64,000 nucleotides of DNA. Source: CBDBFH01 sp965204775. GTDB taxonomy: Bacteria > Pseudomonadota > Alphaproteobacteria > JAPOUT01 > G958296285. The notes under the pieces were generated by a model, which worked only from the letters and a program-made list of their open reading frames with translations, had not been told where the DNA came from and ran no database searches. Below, piece by piece: positions 27,927 to 38,285 of the stretch (its first letter is position 1; each line of letters starts with the position of its first letter). The stretch is from contig CBDBFH010000019.1 in assembly GCA_965204775.1 (NCBI GenBank), positions 62,001 through 126,000 on the forward strand. The letters are read 5' to 3'. Position numbers and translations under genes: made by a program.

Positions 27927-29000
27927 GTGCAGGTTTTTCGGGCGATTTTTTTCTTTTTTCCCCGCGCATGGCTTGTTTGCGCATTGCTGGCCGGGCTGGC
28001 CGGGCTGGGCTGGGCTGGGAGCGCGGGCGCGCAGGCGGCGCGGGATTTGGCGGAGAAGCGGGCGCAGGCCGCGCGGGCGATTCAGGCGCGCGAAGGCGCG
28101 ATCACGCGGCTGGGAGCGCAGCTGGCCGAGCTGGAGGAGGCGCGCGCCGCGCTTGAGGCGGATTTGGGCGCCGGACGGCAGGCGCGGCGCGCGATGCTGC
28201 GCAGTTTGATCCGGCTGGCCCTTTCGCCGGAGCCGGGCAGATCGAAGCCGGAGGAGGCTCTGGACCGGCTGCGCGGCGGGCTGGTTTTGCGCCGCCTGCG
28301 CGCGACGGCGACGGTGCAGTTGCGCGCGCTGGCCGCGCAAGCCGCGCTGGCGGCGCGCCTGCGCGCAGACAGCGCGGCGGCGCAAAAGAAACTTTTTGCC
28401 GAACATGGCGCGCTCGCCCGGCTGCACAAAGTTCTGGACGAGATGCTGGCGGCCCGGCCCGCCGCGCCCGATGCGCGCGCGCAGCGGCGGCGGCAAGAAG
28501 CGCTGGTGCGCGGGGCGCAGGACCTGACCGGGCTGGCCGCGGCGCTGGACCGGCTGGCGGGCGGGGCGGGGCGGGGCGGCGGCGGCTTGCGCCTGCGCCG
28601 CCCGGTGGAGGGGTTTTTGGTCGCGTCCTTTGGGCAAACGCCCACGCCCGACGCCGCGCCGGGGCAAGGGGTGCGGCTGAGCGCGCTGAACGACGGACAG
28701 GTGGTCGCCCCGGCGGCGGGGCGGGTGGTGTTTGCCGGGCCGTTCCGGGCCTATGGCGGGGTCTTGATCCTGGAGGCGCCGGGCGGCTATCATATTCTTC
28801 TGACCGGGTTGGGTCGTCTGACCGCCCGCCTCGGGGAGTCGGTCGAGGCCGGCGCGCCGGTGGGGCGGATGCGCAAGCGCAGGCGGGCGGCGCGCGAGGA
28901 GCTGTATCTGGAGGTGCGCAAGGACGGGCGTCCGGTTAATCCGCTTCTCCTGATCGATTCGGACTGGTCGCTGTCCCTGCCCTTTTTTCTTGAGTTTTGA
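27927..29000 (+). CDS. EnvC-like exported factor with degenerate LytM domain
   Basis: A 357-residue protein with a signal peptide (to about residue 36), a long Ala/Arg-rich coiled coil (about 37-215), and a C-terminal LytM/M23-like domain (about 220-350) with VEGFLVASFG and GRVVFAGPFRAYGGVLILE. The zinc-binding His and Asp residues of active M23 peptidases are missing (GGYHILLTGLGRL where active enzymes have HxH), so it is likely an activator of amidases at the division site, like EnvC, rather than a hydrolase. It starts with GTG and ends two bases before ctpA, the usual EnvC-CtpA pairing in proteobacteria. Confidence 0.85.
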   Translation: MQVFRAIFFFFPRAWLVCALLAGLAGLGWAGSAGAQAARDLAEKRAQAARAIQAREGAITRLGAQLAELEEARAALEADLGAGRQARRAMLRSLIRLALSPEPGRSKPEEALDRLRGGLVLRRLRATATVQLRALAAQAALAARLRADSAAAQKKLFAEHGALARLHKVLDEMLAARPAAPDARAQRRRQEALVRGAQDLTGLAAALDRLAGGAGRGGGGLRLRRPVEGFLVASFGQTPTPDAAPGQGVRLSALNDGQVVAPAAGRVVFAGPFRAYGGVLILEAPGGYHILLTGLGRLTARLGESVEAGAPVGRMRKRRRAAREELYLEVRKDGRPVNPLLLIDSDWSLSLPFFLEF

Positions 29001-29002
29001 AG

Positions 29003-30346
29003 ATGCAACCTTTCTTTCGCCAGAGATGGCCCTCCCTGATTGCGGCGGCGAGCAGCACGCTGGCGATTGTTTTTGGTGTTTTGCTCTATCTGGACCGCAG
29101 CCCGGCGGCGCGGGCGTCGGATGCGGAGATTTACCGCTATTTCGACCTGTTCGGCGAAGTCTTCGAGACGGTGCGGGCGGACTATGTCGAGCCGACCGAC
29201 GATGTTGCGCTGATCAAGGCGGCGATCAAGGGGATGCTGTCTTCGCTGGACCCGCATTCGGCCTATCTGGAGCCGGACAATTACCGGAACATGCAGATTT
29301 ACACGCGGGGCGAGTTTGGCGGCCTGGGTCTGGAGGTGACCATGGACCAGGGCTTTGTGAAGGTGATTGCGCCGATTGACGAAACGCCGGCGGCGCGGGC
29401 GGGGATGCTGGCCGGAGACATCATCACCCATCTGGACGGGGAGTCGATTCAGGGTCTGACCCTGTCGGAGGCGGTTGAGAAGATGCGGGGCAAGAAGGGG
29501 ACGGCGATTGTCCTGACCGTGCGCCGCGAGGGGGCGGACAAGGCGCTGAAGGTTCGCATTGTGCGCGCTGTGATCAAACTGCGCTCGGTTTCGGCGCGGC
29601 GCGAGGGCCGGGTCGGCTATTTGCGGGTGACGACGTTCAATGATCAGGCGGCGCGCGCGCTGCGGCGCGAGATTGGGAAACTGCAGTCGGAGCGCGGTGG
29701 GGTGATCGGCTATATTCTGGACTTGCGCAACAATCCGGGCGGGCTGCTGGATCAGGCGGTGGCGGTGGCGGATATTTTTCTGGAGGGGGGCGAGATCGTC
29801 TCGACCCGCCAGCGCGACGGGCGGGCCGGGGAGCGCTACAATGCGCGGCGGGGCGACTTGACCCAGGGCCGTCCGGTGATTGTTTTGATCAATGGCGGTT
29901 CGGCTTCGGCCTCGGAGATTGTCGCCGGGGCGCTGCAAGATCAGCGCCGGGCGGTGATTTTGGGGACGCTGTCCTTTGGCAAGGGATCGGTGCAGACGAT
30001 CAAGTCGCTGGGCGGCGACAACGGCGCTCTGCGCCTGACCACGGCGCGCTATTACACGCCGTCGGGGCAGCGGATTCAGGCGGTGGGGGTGGAGCCGGAC
30101 ATTGTGGTCGAGCAGGTTTTGACCGAAGAGGAGAAGGACAAGCTGGGGATCACCGGCGAGACCGATCTGCGCGGCTATCTGGACGGCGGCGAGAGCGGCG
30201 CCGGCGGCGGGGGCAAGACGCGGTCGGGGTCGGCTTCTTATATTCCGCCGGAGCGCGACCGCGACGCGCAGCTCAATTATGCGCTGGAATTGCTGCGGGG
30301 CATGGACAAGAACGGGCGGGCGGCGCAGGCCGCGCAAAACCGCTAG
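29003..30346 (+). CDS. ctpA: Carboxy-terminal processing protease (S41)
   Basis: Periplasmic serine protease, 447 residues. An N-terminal membrane or signal segment (about 12-30) is followed by a PDZ domain (GLGLEVTMDQGFVKVIAPI, about 105-190) and the S41 catalytic domain. The Ser is in NGGSASASEI near 303 and the Lys in FGKGSVQT near 327, the Ser/Lys dyad of CtpA. The ATG at 29003 is preferred over an in-frame TTG two codons earlier that overlaps the previous stop. Gene order EnvC-like, ctpA, rppH is common in alphaproteobacteria. Confidence 0.94.
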   Translation: MQPFFRQRWPSLIAAASSTLAIVFGVLLYLDRSPAARASDAEIYRYFDLFGEVFETVRADYVEPTDDVALIKAAIKGMLSSLDPHSAYLEPDNYRNMQIYTRGEFGGLGLEVTMDQGFVKVIAPIDETPAARAGMLAGDIITHLDGESIQGLTLSEAVEKMRGKKGTAIVLTVRREGADKALKVRIVRAVIKLRSVSARREGRVGYLRVTTFNDQAARALRREIGKLQSERGGVIGYILDLRNNPGGLLDQAVAVADIFLEGGEIVSTRQRDGRAGERYNARRGDLTQGRPVIVLINGGSASASEIVAGALQDQRRAVILGTLSFGKGSVQTIKSLGGDNGALRLTTARYYTPSGQRIQAVGVEPDIVVEQVLTEEEKDKLGITGETDLRGYLDGGESGAGGGGKTRSGSASYIPPERDRDAQLNYALELLRGMDKNGRAAQAAQNR

Positions 30347-30361
30347 GCGCGCGGCGCCTCC

Positions 30362-30862
30362 ATGCGCCGCCTGCCTTACCGGCTGGGGGTTGGGGTCGTT
30401 CTGTTCAGCCGGGGCGGGCAGGTCTGGATGGGCGAGCGGCGTCTGGAGATGATGCCGGACCCGGCGGCGGCGCGCTGGCAGTTTCCGCAAGGCGGGATTG
30501 ATCCGGGCGAGACGGCGGCGGCGGCGGCGCGGCGCGAATTATTTGAGGAGACCGGGGCGCGCCATGTCCGCCTGCTGGCCCGCAGCCGGGAGTGGCTGAC
30601 CTATGATCTGCCCGCCGAGCTGATCGGACGGGTTCTGCCCGGCTTTAGCGGCCAAAAACAACGATGGTTTGCGATGCGCTTCGAAGGCGAGGACAGCGAG
30701 TTCAACTTGTCGGCGGGCGGGGCCGTTCCGGAATTCGGGCGCTGGGCCTGGCGCGATCTGAAAGAAGCGATTGATCTGGTGGTTCCCTTCAAGCGGGGGC
30801 TTTACGCGCGGTTGACCGAGGAGTTCGGGCGTTTTGCGCAAAGCCGGTCAGGCGCGCCTTAG
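30362..30862 (+). CDS. rppH: RNA pyrophosphohydrolase (Nudix)
   Basis: Removes pyrophosphate from 5' triphosphate mRNA ends and so starts RNA decay. The 166-residue product has a perfect Nudix box, from GGIDPGE to REL-FEETGA (about 44-66). RYRLGVGVV-like start (PYRLGVGVVLF) and WQFPQGG match the RppH/NudH branch, as does QKQRWFAMRF near 98. It follows ctpA after 15 bases. Its stop overlaps the stop of convergent atpC by 3 nt. Confidence 0.93.
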   Translation: MRRLPYRLGVGVVLFSRGGQVWMGERRLEMMPDPAAARWQFPQGGIDPGETAAAAARRELFEETGARHVRLLARSREWLTYDLPAELIGRVLPGFSGQKQRWFAMRFEGEDSEFNLSAGGAVPEFGRWAWRDLKEAIDLVVPFKRGLYARLTEEFGRFAQSRSGAP

Positions 30863-31269
30863 GCGCGGGCGAGCGCGGCGCGCAGGGCGGCCAGTCTGGC
30901 GGCTTCCCGGGCGGCCTGGGCGCGCCGTTCGGGGCTGCGGGCATTGGCCTGATCGTCGCGGGCGCGAGCCAGATCCGCCTCCAGTCCGGCGCGCTCCAGA
31001 CCCTCCAGCGCCAGCGCCTCATCGGCCAGAATCACGACATGCTCCGGCCCGATCTCGGCAAAACCGCCGGAGACGAAAAATTTCCGCCGCCCGTCCTGCG
31101 GCGTTTCGATCACGAGCAGGCCGGGGCGCAGCAAGGTCGCGAAAGGGGCGGCATGAGGCAGCGCGCCGAATTCGCCTTCCAGACCCGGCGCGGTCACCAT
31201 GCGGGCGGGGCCGCGCCGGATTCGGCGCTGCGGGGTCACCAGATCGCAGGTGAACTGACTCACTGGCAT
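30859..31269 (-). CDS. atpC: ATP synthase F1 epsilon subunit
   Basis: A 136-residue epsilon subunit with the N-terminal beta sandwich (TCDLVTPQRRIRRGPARMV, GEFGALPHAAPF, about 7-90) and the C-terminal helical hairpin rich in Ala, Arg and Glu (about 95-136). The ATG at 31269 lies 4 bases after the atpD stop. It is the last gene of atpHAGDC and converges on rppH with overlapping stops, leaving no room for a shared intrinsic terminator. Confidence 0.95.
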   Translation of the reverse strand: MPVSQFTCDLVTPQRRIRRGPARMVTAPGLEGEFGALPHAAPFATLLRPGLLVIETPQDGRRKFFVSGGFAEIGPEHVVILADEALALEGLERAGLEADLARARDDQANARSPERRAQAAREAARLAALRAALARA

Positions 31270-31273
31270 GGGC

Positions 31274-32740
<1,467 letters not shown>

Positions 32741-32769
32741 GGTGAGTCTCCTGTGCTGCCCGGCAAGAT

Positions 32770-33744
32770 CTAAAGGGCTTCGGCCCCGGAGATGATTTCG
32801 ACCAGTTCGCGGGTGATCAGCGCCTGCCGGGTTCGGTTATAGGTGATCGACAAGGCGCCGATCATATCGTTGGCGTTGCGGGTGGCGTTGTCCATGGCGG
32901 TCATGCGCGCGCCCTGCTCGCTGGCGGCGTTTTCGAGCAGGCCCTGAAAGATCTGCTGGGCGAGGGCGCGGGGGATGAGCGCGTTGAGGAGGGTGGCCTC
33001 GTCGGGCTCATAGCCGCAAAGCGGCCGAGGCCCCGGGGCGGGCGGCGCGGGCGCCGGGCGGGCGGGAAGCAGGCGCAGACTCTGCGGGGTCTGGACGAGG
33101 ACCGATTCGAAGCGGGAATAAAAAAACGTACAGGTTTGGGCGCGTCCGGAGGCGGGCCCCTGCCCGGAGGCGGACCCCCGCCCAGCGGCGGGCCCCTGCC
33201 CGGTGGCGGACCCCCGCCCGGCGGCGGGCCCCTGCCCGGCGGCCTGGCCGATTATCTGCCGGGCCAGATTTTGGGCGAGCGGCAGGAGGTCTTCGCGCCG
33301 GGCGGGCAGAGCGACGACGTCTTGGATCTGCGCCTCCCATTCGCGCTTGAGGGCTTCGGCGCCTTTTTTGCCGACGCACAGGAAGGCGATCTCGCGGCCC
33401 TGTTCGCGGGCTTTTGCGGCATGGCGGCGGGCGGCGCGGGTGATCGCGGCGTTGAAGCCGCCGCACAGCCCGCGGGCGGCGGTGGCGACGAGGAGGAGCT
33501 CGCGCGGCGGCGCGGGCGCGCCCAGCAGCAGGGCGCGGGTTTCAGGCGGCAGGCTTCCGGCCTGCGCGCGGGCGGCGGCGCGGGCGAGCAGATCGGCCAT
33601 CAGGCCGGAATAGGCGCGGGCGGCGAGGACCGCCTCTTGCGCGCGGCGCAATTTGGAGGCGGCGACCATCTGCATGGCGCGGGTGATCTTGCGCGTCGAG
33701 TCGACCGAAGCGATTCGGTTGCGCAAATCTTTCAAACCGGGCAT
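32770..33744 (-). CDS. atpG: ATP synthase F1 gamma subunit with low-complexity insert
   Basis: Central stalk subunit, 324 residues against the usual 285-295. N-terminal helix MPGLKDLRNRIASVDSTRKITRAMQMVAASKL and the C-terminal helix with MTAMDNATRNANDMIG and ITRELVEIISG are canonical. The extra length is a Gly/Ala/Pro/Arg/Ser insert at about residues 168-200 in the central Rossmann-like domain, made of 6-residue repeats such as GQGPAAGRGSAT. The insert keeps the frame and ends before TCTFFYSRFESVL, which resumes the family sequence. It is encoded by an 18-bp minisatellite. Confidence 0.95.
   Translation of the reverse strand: MPGLKDLRNRIASVDSTRKITRAMQMVAASKLRRAQEAVLAARAYSGLMADLLARAAARAQAGSLPPETRALLLGAPAPPRELLLVATAARGLCGGFNAAITRAARRHAAKAREQGREIAFLCVGKKGAEALKREWEAQIQDVVALPARREDLLPLAQNLARQIIGQAAGQGPAAGRGSATGQGPAAGRGSASGQGPASGRAQTCTFFYSRFESVLVQTPQSLRLLPARPAPAPPAPGPRPLCGYEPDEATLLNALIPRALAQQIFQGLLENAASEQGARMTAMDNATRNANDMIGALSITYNRTRQALITRELVEIISGAEAL
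33145..33243. repeat. 18-bp minisatellite inside atpG (five units plus partial)
   Basis: Five complete 18-bp units start at 33145, 33163, 33181, 33199 and 33217, with a partial sixth to about 33243. Units alternate between endings GGGCCCCTG and GGACCCCCG. The array is in frame in atpG and encodes alternating GQGPAxGR and GRGSAxGQ hexapeptides. Confidence 0.9.
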
Positions 33745-33756
33745 GGGGCGGCGGGG

Positions 33757-35292
33757 TCAGGAGAAGGTTTTGGCGAAAGCGGCGATGGCGGCGCGCAATT
33801 GTTTCTCGCTCTCTTCGGATATATCGCTGCTTTCGCGGATGGCTTTGAGGAGCGGGGCGTGGCGGGCGCGCAAGGTTCCGAGCAGGCCGCTTTCAAAGCG
33901 GCGGACGGCCTCGACCGGCAGATCGTCGAGGAAGCCGTTGACTCCGGCGAAGATCGCCGCCGCCTGTTCTTCGACCGGCAGGGGCGAGAATTGATCCTGC
34001 TTGAGCAATTCGGTCAGGCGGCTGCCGCGCTGCAGGAGGGCCTGGGTTGCGGCGTCGAGGTCGGAGCCGAATTGGGCGAAGGCGGCCATCTCGCGGTATT
34101 GGGCGAGCTCCCCCTTGATGCGTCCGGCGACCTTCTTGACGGCTTTGGTCTGGGCGGCGGAGCCGACGCGGCTGACCGAAATGCCGACATTGAGCGCGGG
34201 CCGCACGCCTTGATAGAAGAGGTCGGTTTCCAGAAAAATCTGTCCGTCGGTGATCGAGATGACATTGGTCGGGATATAGGCGGAGACGTCATTGGCCTGG
34301 GTTTCGACGATGGGCAGCGCGGTGAGCGATCCGCCGCCATGATCGTCATTGAGTTTGGCGGCGCGCTCAAGCAGGCGGGAATGGAGATAGAAGACGTCGC
34401 CGGGATAGGCCTCGCGCCCGGGGGGGCGGCGCAGGAGGAGGGACATCTGCCGGTAGGCGACGGCGTGTTTGGACAGGTCGTCATAGACGATCAGGGCGTG
34501 CATGCCGTTGTCGCGGAAATATTCGCCCATGGCGCAGCCGGTGAAGGGGGCGAGATACTGGAGCGGAGCGGGATCGGAGGCGGTGGCGGAGACGATGATG
34601 GTGTAGTCGAGGGCGCCGTTTTCTTCCAGTGTGCGCACGATGCGGGCGACGCTGGAGCGCTTCTGGCCGACGGCGACATAGATGCAATAGAGTTTGCGGG
34701 CCGGGTCGGCGCCGGCATTGACGTCTTTTTGATTGAGAATTGTGTCTATGGCGATGGCGGTCTTGCCGGTCTGGCGGTCGCCGATGATCAGTTCGCGCTG
34801 GCCGCGGCCAATCGGGATCAGGGCGTCGATCGCCTTGATGCCGGTCTGCATGGGTTCGTGGACCGAGCGGCGGGGGATGATGCCGGGGGCCTTTACGTCG
34901 ACCCGGCGCTGTTCCTCGCCTTTGATCGCGCCCTTGCCGTCGAGGGGGCGGCCCAATGGATCGACCACCCGGCCCAGCAGAGTCTTGCCGGCGGGGGCGG
35001 CGACGATGGCCTTGGTGCGCCGGACGGCGTCGCCCTCGCGGATGCTGCGCTCGGAGCCGAAAATCACCACCCCGACATTGCCGCTCTCCAGATTGAGGGC
35101 GAGGCCGCGCACATCGTTGTCGAAGGCGACCATCTCGCCGGCCTGCACATTGGCCAGGCCGTGGATGCGGGCGATTCCGTCGCCGACCGAAAGCACCCGT
35201 CCGGTCTCGGCATGGGCGGCGCCCAGATCCAGGCCCTCGATCTGCTCTTTGAGCAGGGCGGTGATTTCTTCTGCCCGCAAACCGGTGGTCAT
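33757..35292 (-). CDS. atpA: ATP synthase F1 alpha subunit
   Basis: Non-catalytic nucleotide-binding subunit, 511 residues, a normal length. The P-loop is GDRQTGKTA near 169-177, with ALIPIGRGQRELIIGDR before it; VGDGIARIHGL near 37 and QTKAVKKVAGRIKGELAQYREMAAFAQFGSDLD near 380-410 are typical alpha blocks. The ATG at 35292 overlaps the atpH stop by 4 nt. An upstream in-frame extension exists but lies within atpH. Confidence 0.97.
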   Translation of the reverse strand: MTTGLRAEEITALLKEQIEGLDLGAAHAETGRVLSVGDGIARIHGLANVQAGEMVAFDNDVRGLALNLESGNVGVVIFGSERSIREGDAVRRTKAIVAAPAGKTLLGRVVDPLGRPLDGKGAIKGEEQRRVDVKAPGIIPRRSVHEPMQTGIKAIDALIPIGRGQRELIIGDRQTGKTAIAIDTILNQKDVNAGADPARKLYCIYVAVGQKRSSVARIVRTLEENGALDYTIIVSATASDPAPLQYLAPFTGCAMGEYFRDNGMHALIVYDDLSKHAVAYRQMSLLLRRPPGREAYPGDVFYLHSRLLERAAKLNDDHGGGSLTALPIVETQANDVSAYIPTNVISITDGQIFLETDLFYQGVRPALNVGISVSRVGSAAQTKAVKKVAGRIKGELAQYREMAAFAQFGSDLDAATQALLQRGSRLTELLKQDQFSPLPVEEQAAAIFAGVNGFLDDLPVEAVRRFESGLLGTLRARHAPLLKAIRESSDISEESEKQLRAAIAAFAKTFS

Positions 35293-35912
35293 GGGTCTGG
35301 CGTTCGCTGCTGGCCGGGGGGAGAGGACGCGGCGAGGCGCTGGGAGATGGCGCGCAGTTTGCCGGCCAGCGAGGCGTCGATCTCCTGCCCGGCGGCGCGC
35401 ACGATCAGGCCGCCCAAAAGATCGGGATCGCGGCGATAGAGGATATGGAGCGCGGCGTCTTTGCCGCCGAAGGCGCGCCGGAGCAGGGCTTCCAGTTTGC
35501 GGCGCTGGGCCGGGGCGAGCGGGGCGGGGGCGAGGACTTCGACGTCGCGCCGGCCTTCGCTTTGCGCGCGCAGGGCGTGGAAGGCCCGGGCGATGGCCGG
35601 GACATGGGCCAGCCGGCGATTGGCGGCCAGCGTCAGAATGAATTTTTGGACAAGAGCGCCCAGTTCGAGGCGGGCGAGCAACGCCTCCAGCCCGGCGCGG
35701 CGCGCCGGGGCGGCGGCGGCCGGAGCAGCGAAAAAGGCGGCGAGAGCAGGCGCGGCGTCCAGCGCGGCGCACAGTTTCTCCAGATCGCCTGCAATGTCGT
35801 CGAGGACGCGGCGCTGGCGGGCCAGATCAAACAGCGCCGCGGCATAGCGCCGGGCGACCGGATCGAACGAGGTTTGCGCTCCGGCTTTTGTGCTGGACTG
35901 ATCGCTGGCCAC
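35289..35912 (-). CDS. atpH: ATP synthase F1 delta subunit
   Basis: Peripheral stalk subunit linking F1 to Fo. I start it at the GTG at 35912 (VASDQSS), which sits behind a purine-rich GAGGGGGCGAGG stretch and gives 207 residues; a GTG at 35969 would give 226. RRYAAALFDLARQ near 20-33 is the family N-terminal helix, and the C-terminal domain includes RRDPDLLGGLIVRAAGQEIDAS near 170-190. It leads the five-gene atpHAGDC cluster, the alphaproteobacterial arrangement with Fo genes located elsewhere. Confidence 0.93.
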   Translation of the reverse strand: MASDQSSTKAGAQTSFDPVARRYAAALFDLARQRRVLDDIAGDLEKLCAALDAAPALAAFFAAPAAAAPARRAGLEALLARLELGALVQKFILTLAANRRLAHVPAIARAFHALRAQSEGRRDVEVLAPAPLAPAQRRKLEALLRRAFGGKDAALHILYRRDPDLLGGLIVRAAGQEIDASLAGKLRAISQRLAASSPPGQQRTPDP

Positions 35913-36005
35913 CGCCTCGCCCCCTCTTCGCCCGGCGCGCCGTCCGGGACCGCCCGCGCTTGCTAACACGGAACCTTCGCCGCGCGCAAGGCGCAGACCG
36001 GAAAG

Positions 36006-38174
36006 TCAGAGGAAATGATAAGGATCGATGTCGATGGCGATGCGCACGCCGGCGGGCGGCGGACACCGGCTTTGCAATTCGCGGGCGCAGGCATGGAGGC
36101 CGGAGGCGGTTGCGGCCTTGATCAGCAGACGGAGGCGGTGCCGCCCGCGCAGCCGGGCGAGGGGGGCGGGGGCGGGCCCCAGCAGGCGGACGGAGGCGGG
36201 GAAGGTTTTGGCGGCATGGGCGGCCAAAGCGCGGGCGGCCTGCTCGACCGGGGCGAGCGCCGCGCCGGAGACGATGATCGCAGCCAGATGGCCGAAGGGC
36301 GGCAGTTGCATTTTTTGGCGCTGAGCGCTCTCGCGGGCGAGGAAGGTCTCGCGCTCACCGGCGGTGAGCGCGCGAATCATCGGATGATCGGGCATATAAG
36401 TCTGAAGAAGGGCGCGTCCGGGATGGCGCGCCCGCCCGGTGCGGCCCGCCACCTGCTGCAGCAATTGCCAGCTGCGCTCGGCGGCGCGCAGATCGCCATT
36501 GGCCAGCCCCAGATCGGCGTCGATGATTCCGGCCAGGGTCAGGTGGGGGAAATGCAGCCCTTTGGCGATGATCTGGGTGCCGATCAGAATGTCGATGCGG
36601 CGCGCGCGCATATCGGCGAAGATGGCGGCGCGCCGATCGGGTTCGGGCGGCAGGTCGCGGGCGAGGCAGGTGATTCGGGCCTGCGGAAAGAGGTCGGCGG
36701 CTTCGGCGGCGATGCGCTCGATTCCGGGTCCGCAGGCGGCGAGTTTGCCCGTCGCGCGGCAGGCCGGACAGACCGAGGGGAGCGCCCGGCGATGGCCGCA
36801 ATGATGACACAAAAGCGCGCCCGGGCGCAGATGCGCGACCAGCCAGGCGGTGCAATCGGGGCAGGCGAAGCGATGGCCGCAGGCGCGGCAGAGCATGAGC
36901 GGGGCGAAGCCGCGGCGGTTGAGGAACAAGAGCGTCTGTTCGCCGCGCCGGAGGGTGCGGGCGATCTCGTCCTGGAGGCGGGCGGACAGCCAGCGCTCTT
37001 TGGGCAGGCGCTGGCGGCGCATATCGAGGGCTTCGATGGCGGGCAGGCGGGCGCCGCCGTGGCGGGCGGGCAGGCGGAAATGCGCGTAGCGCCCGCGCCC
37101 GGCATTGACGAGGCTTTCCAGCGACGGGGTGGCCGAGGAGAGCACGACCGGAATCTTGCCGAGAAAGGCGCGGGCGACGGCCATGTCGCGGGCCTGGTAG
37201 AAGACGCCGTCTTCCTGCTTGAAGGCGGCGTCGTGCTCTTCGTCGACCACGATCAGGCCCAGATTTTTGAAGGGGAGCCAGAGCGCCGAGCGCGCGCCGA
37301 TGACGACGCGCAGGCGGCCATTGAGGACGCCCTGCCAGACGCGGCGGCGCGGGCCGGGGCCCAGCGCGGAATGGAACAGGGCGGGGGCGGCGTTAAAGCA
37401 GGCCTGAAAGCGGTCGAGGAAGTAATCGGCGAGGGCGATTTCGGGCAGGAGAACCAGCGCCTGCCGGCCCTGTTCGAGGGCGGCGGCGATGGTGTCGAAA
37501 TAGACTTCGGTTTTGCCCGCCCCGGTGACGCCGTCGAGCAGGCAGGGGGCGAAGGCGGCGGGGGCGAAGCGGGCGCGAATCTGCCGGGCGATTTGTTGTT
37601 GCCGGGGCGAGAGGCGCAAATTATTCAGGGCGGGGATTGGGCGAGGTTCGGCGTCCGGCGGGCTGGTTTGGGGGATCAAGGCCCGGCAACGCCGCAGACC
37701 GGCGACGACCGCCGGAGAGACCTGTGCGGCGCGGGCGAGTTGCGCGGCGGGGGCCGGGTTTTTGCGGGCGGCGGCGAGCAGGCGGGCGCGGGGCGCGGTG
37801 AGGCGGAAGGCGGGCGGATCGGGATTGAGGGCGAGGACGGGCCGGGGCGGGCTGGCGGCGAGCAGGGACGGGCTGCTCAGGCTGAGGCGTAAGAGCGCGC
37901 CGGGGGCGGCGAGCGTATAGCGCGTAGCCCAATCCAGAAAGCGGCGATGGAGATCGGGCAGGCCGGGCTGTGCGATTCGTTCGCGGACGGGGCGCAGTTT
38001 TTCAGGCGGGAGGCGGCGGGCGGACTCCGGCGCAGGGTCCCAGACCACGCCGGTCACCTCGCTGCGGCGCAAGGGGACGCGGACGAAATCGCCGGGCCGG
38101 ACCGCGAGGCCGGGCGGCAGGCGGTAGTCGTAAAAGCCCGGCCCGGCGCGGGGGACGAGAACACGGCAGCGCAT
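36006..38174 (-). CDS. priA: Primosomal replication protein N' (PriA helicase)
   Basis: Restarts stalled replication forks. The 722-residue product has an N-terminal DNA-binding domain (VLVPRAGPGFYDYRLP, about 4-100), the helicase P-loop DGVTGAGKTEVYF near 215, the DEEH box in VVDEEHDAAFKQEDG near 315, and paired zinc-binding cysteines (CRACGHRFACPDC and CHHCGHRRALPSVCPAC) near 425-470. The ATG at 38174 is chosen because the family starts here. Divergent fsa starts 112 bases away. The 93-bp gap to atpH at its 3' end is the only space for an atp promoter. Confidence 0.95.
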   Translation of the reverse strand: MRCRVLVPRAGPGFYDYRLPPGLAVRPGDFVRVPLRRSEVTGVVWDPAPESARRLPPEKLRPVRERIAQPGLPDLHRRFLDWATRYTLAAPGALLRLSLSSPSLLAASPPRPVLALNPDPPAFRLTAPRARLLAAARKNPAPAAQLARAAQVSPAVVAGLRRCRALIPQTSPPDAEPRPIPALNNLRLSPRQQQIARQIRARFAPAAFAPCLLDGVTGAGKTEVYFDTIAAALEQGRQALVLLPEIALADYFLDRFQACFNAAPALFHSALGPGPRRRVWQGVLNGRLRVVIGARSALWLPFKNLGLIVVDEEHDAAFKQEDGVFYQARDMAVARAFLGKIPVVLSSATPSLESLVNAGRGRYAHFRLPARHGGARLPAIEALDMRRQRLPKERWLSARLQDEIARTLRRGEQTLLFLNRRGFAPLMLCRACGHRFACPDCTAWLVAHLRPGALLCHHCGHRRALPSVCPACRATGKLAACGPGIERIAAEAADLFPQARITCLARDLPPEPDRRAAIFADMRARRIDILIGTQIIAKGLHFPHLTLAGIIDADLGLANGDLRAAERSWQLLQQVAGRTGRARHPGRALLQTYMPDHPMIRALTAGERETFLARESAQRQKMQLPPFGHLAAIIVSGAALAPVEQAARALAAHAAKTFPASVRLLGPAPAPLARLRGRHRLRLLIKAATASGLHACARELQSRCPPPAGVRIAIDIDPYHFL

Positions 38175-38285
38175 GGAGCCTCCTGTTATTGCGGGGCGCA
38201 GGCCGCCGGGTTTCATGCGCCGGTGGACAGACTCACACACAAGACGCATAGTAGGCCCATAGTAGGCGGGGAGGCGGAGTTGGGA

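Noticed and set aside
33145..33243. Array of regular short repeats considered as a CRISPR array
   Set aside because: Units are 18 bp without spacers, all in frame in atpG, and encode a peptide insert; there are no cas genes.
38245..38270. Direct repeat CATAGTAGGC before fsa considered as an operator
   Set aside because: Only two 10-bp copies next to each other, no symmetry and no regulator nearby; chance duplication is enough.
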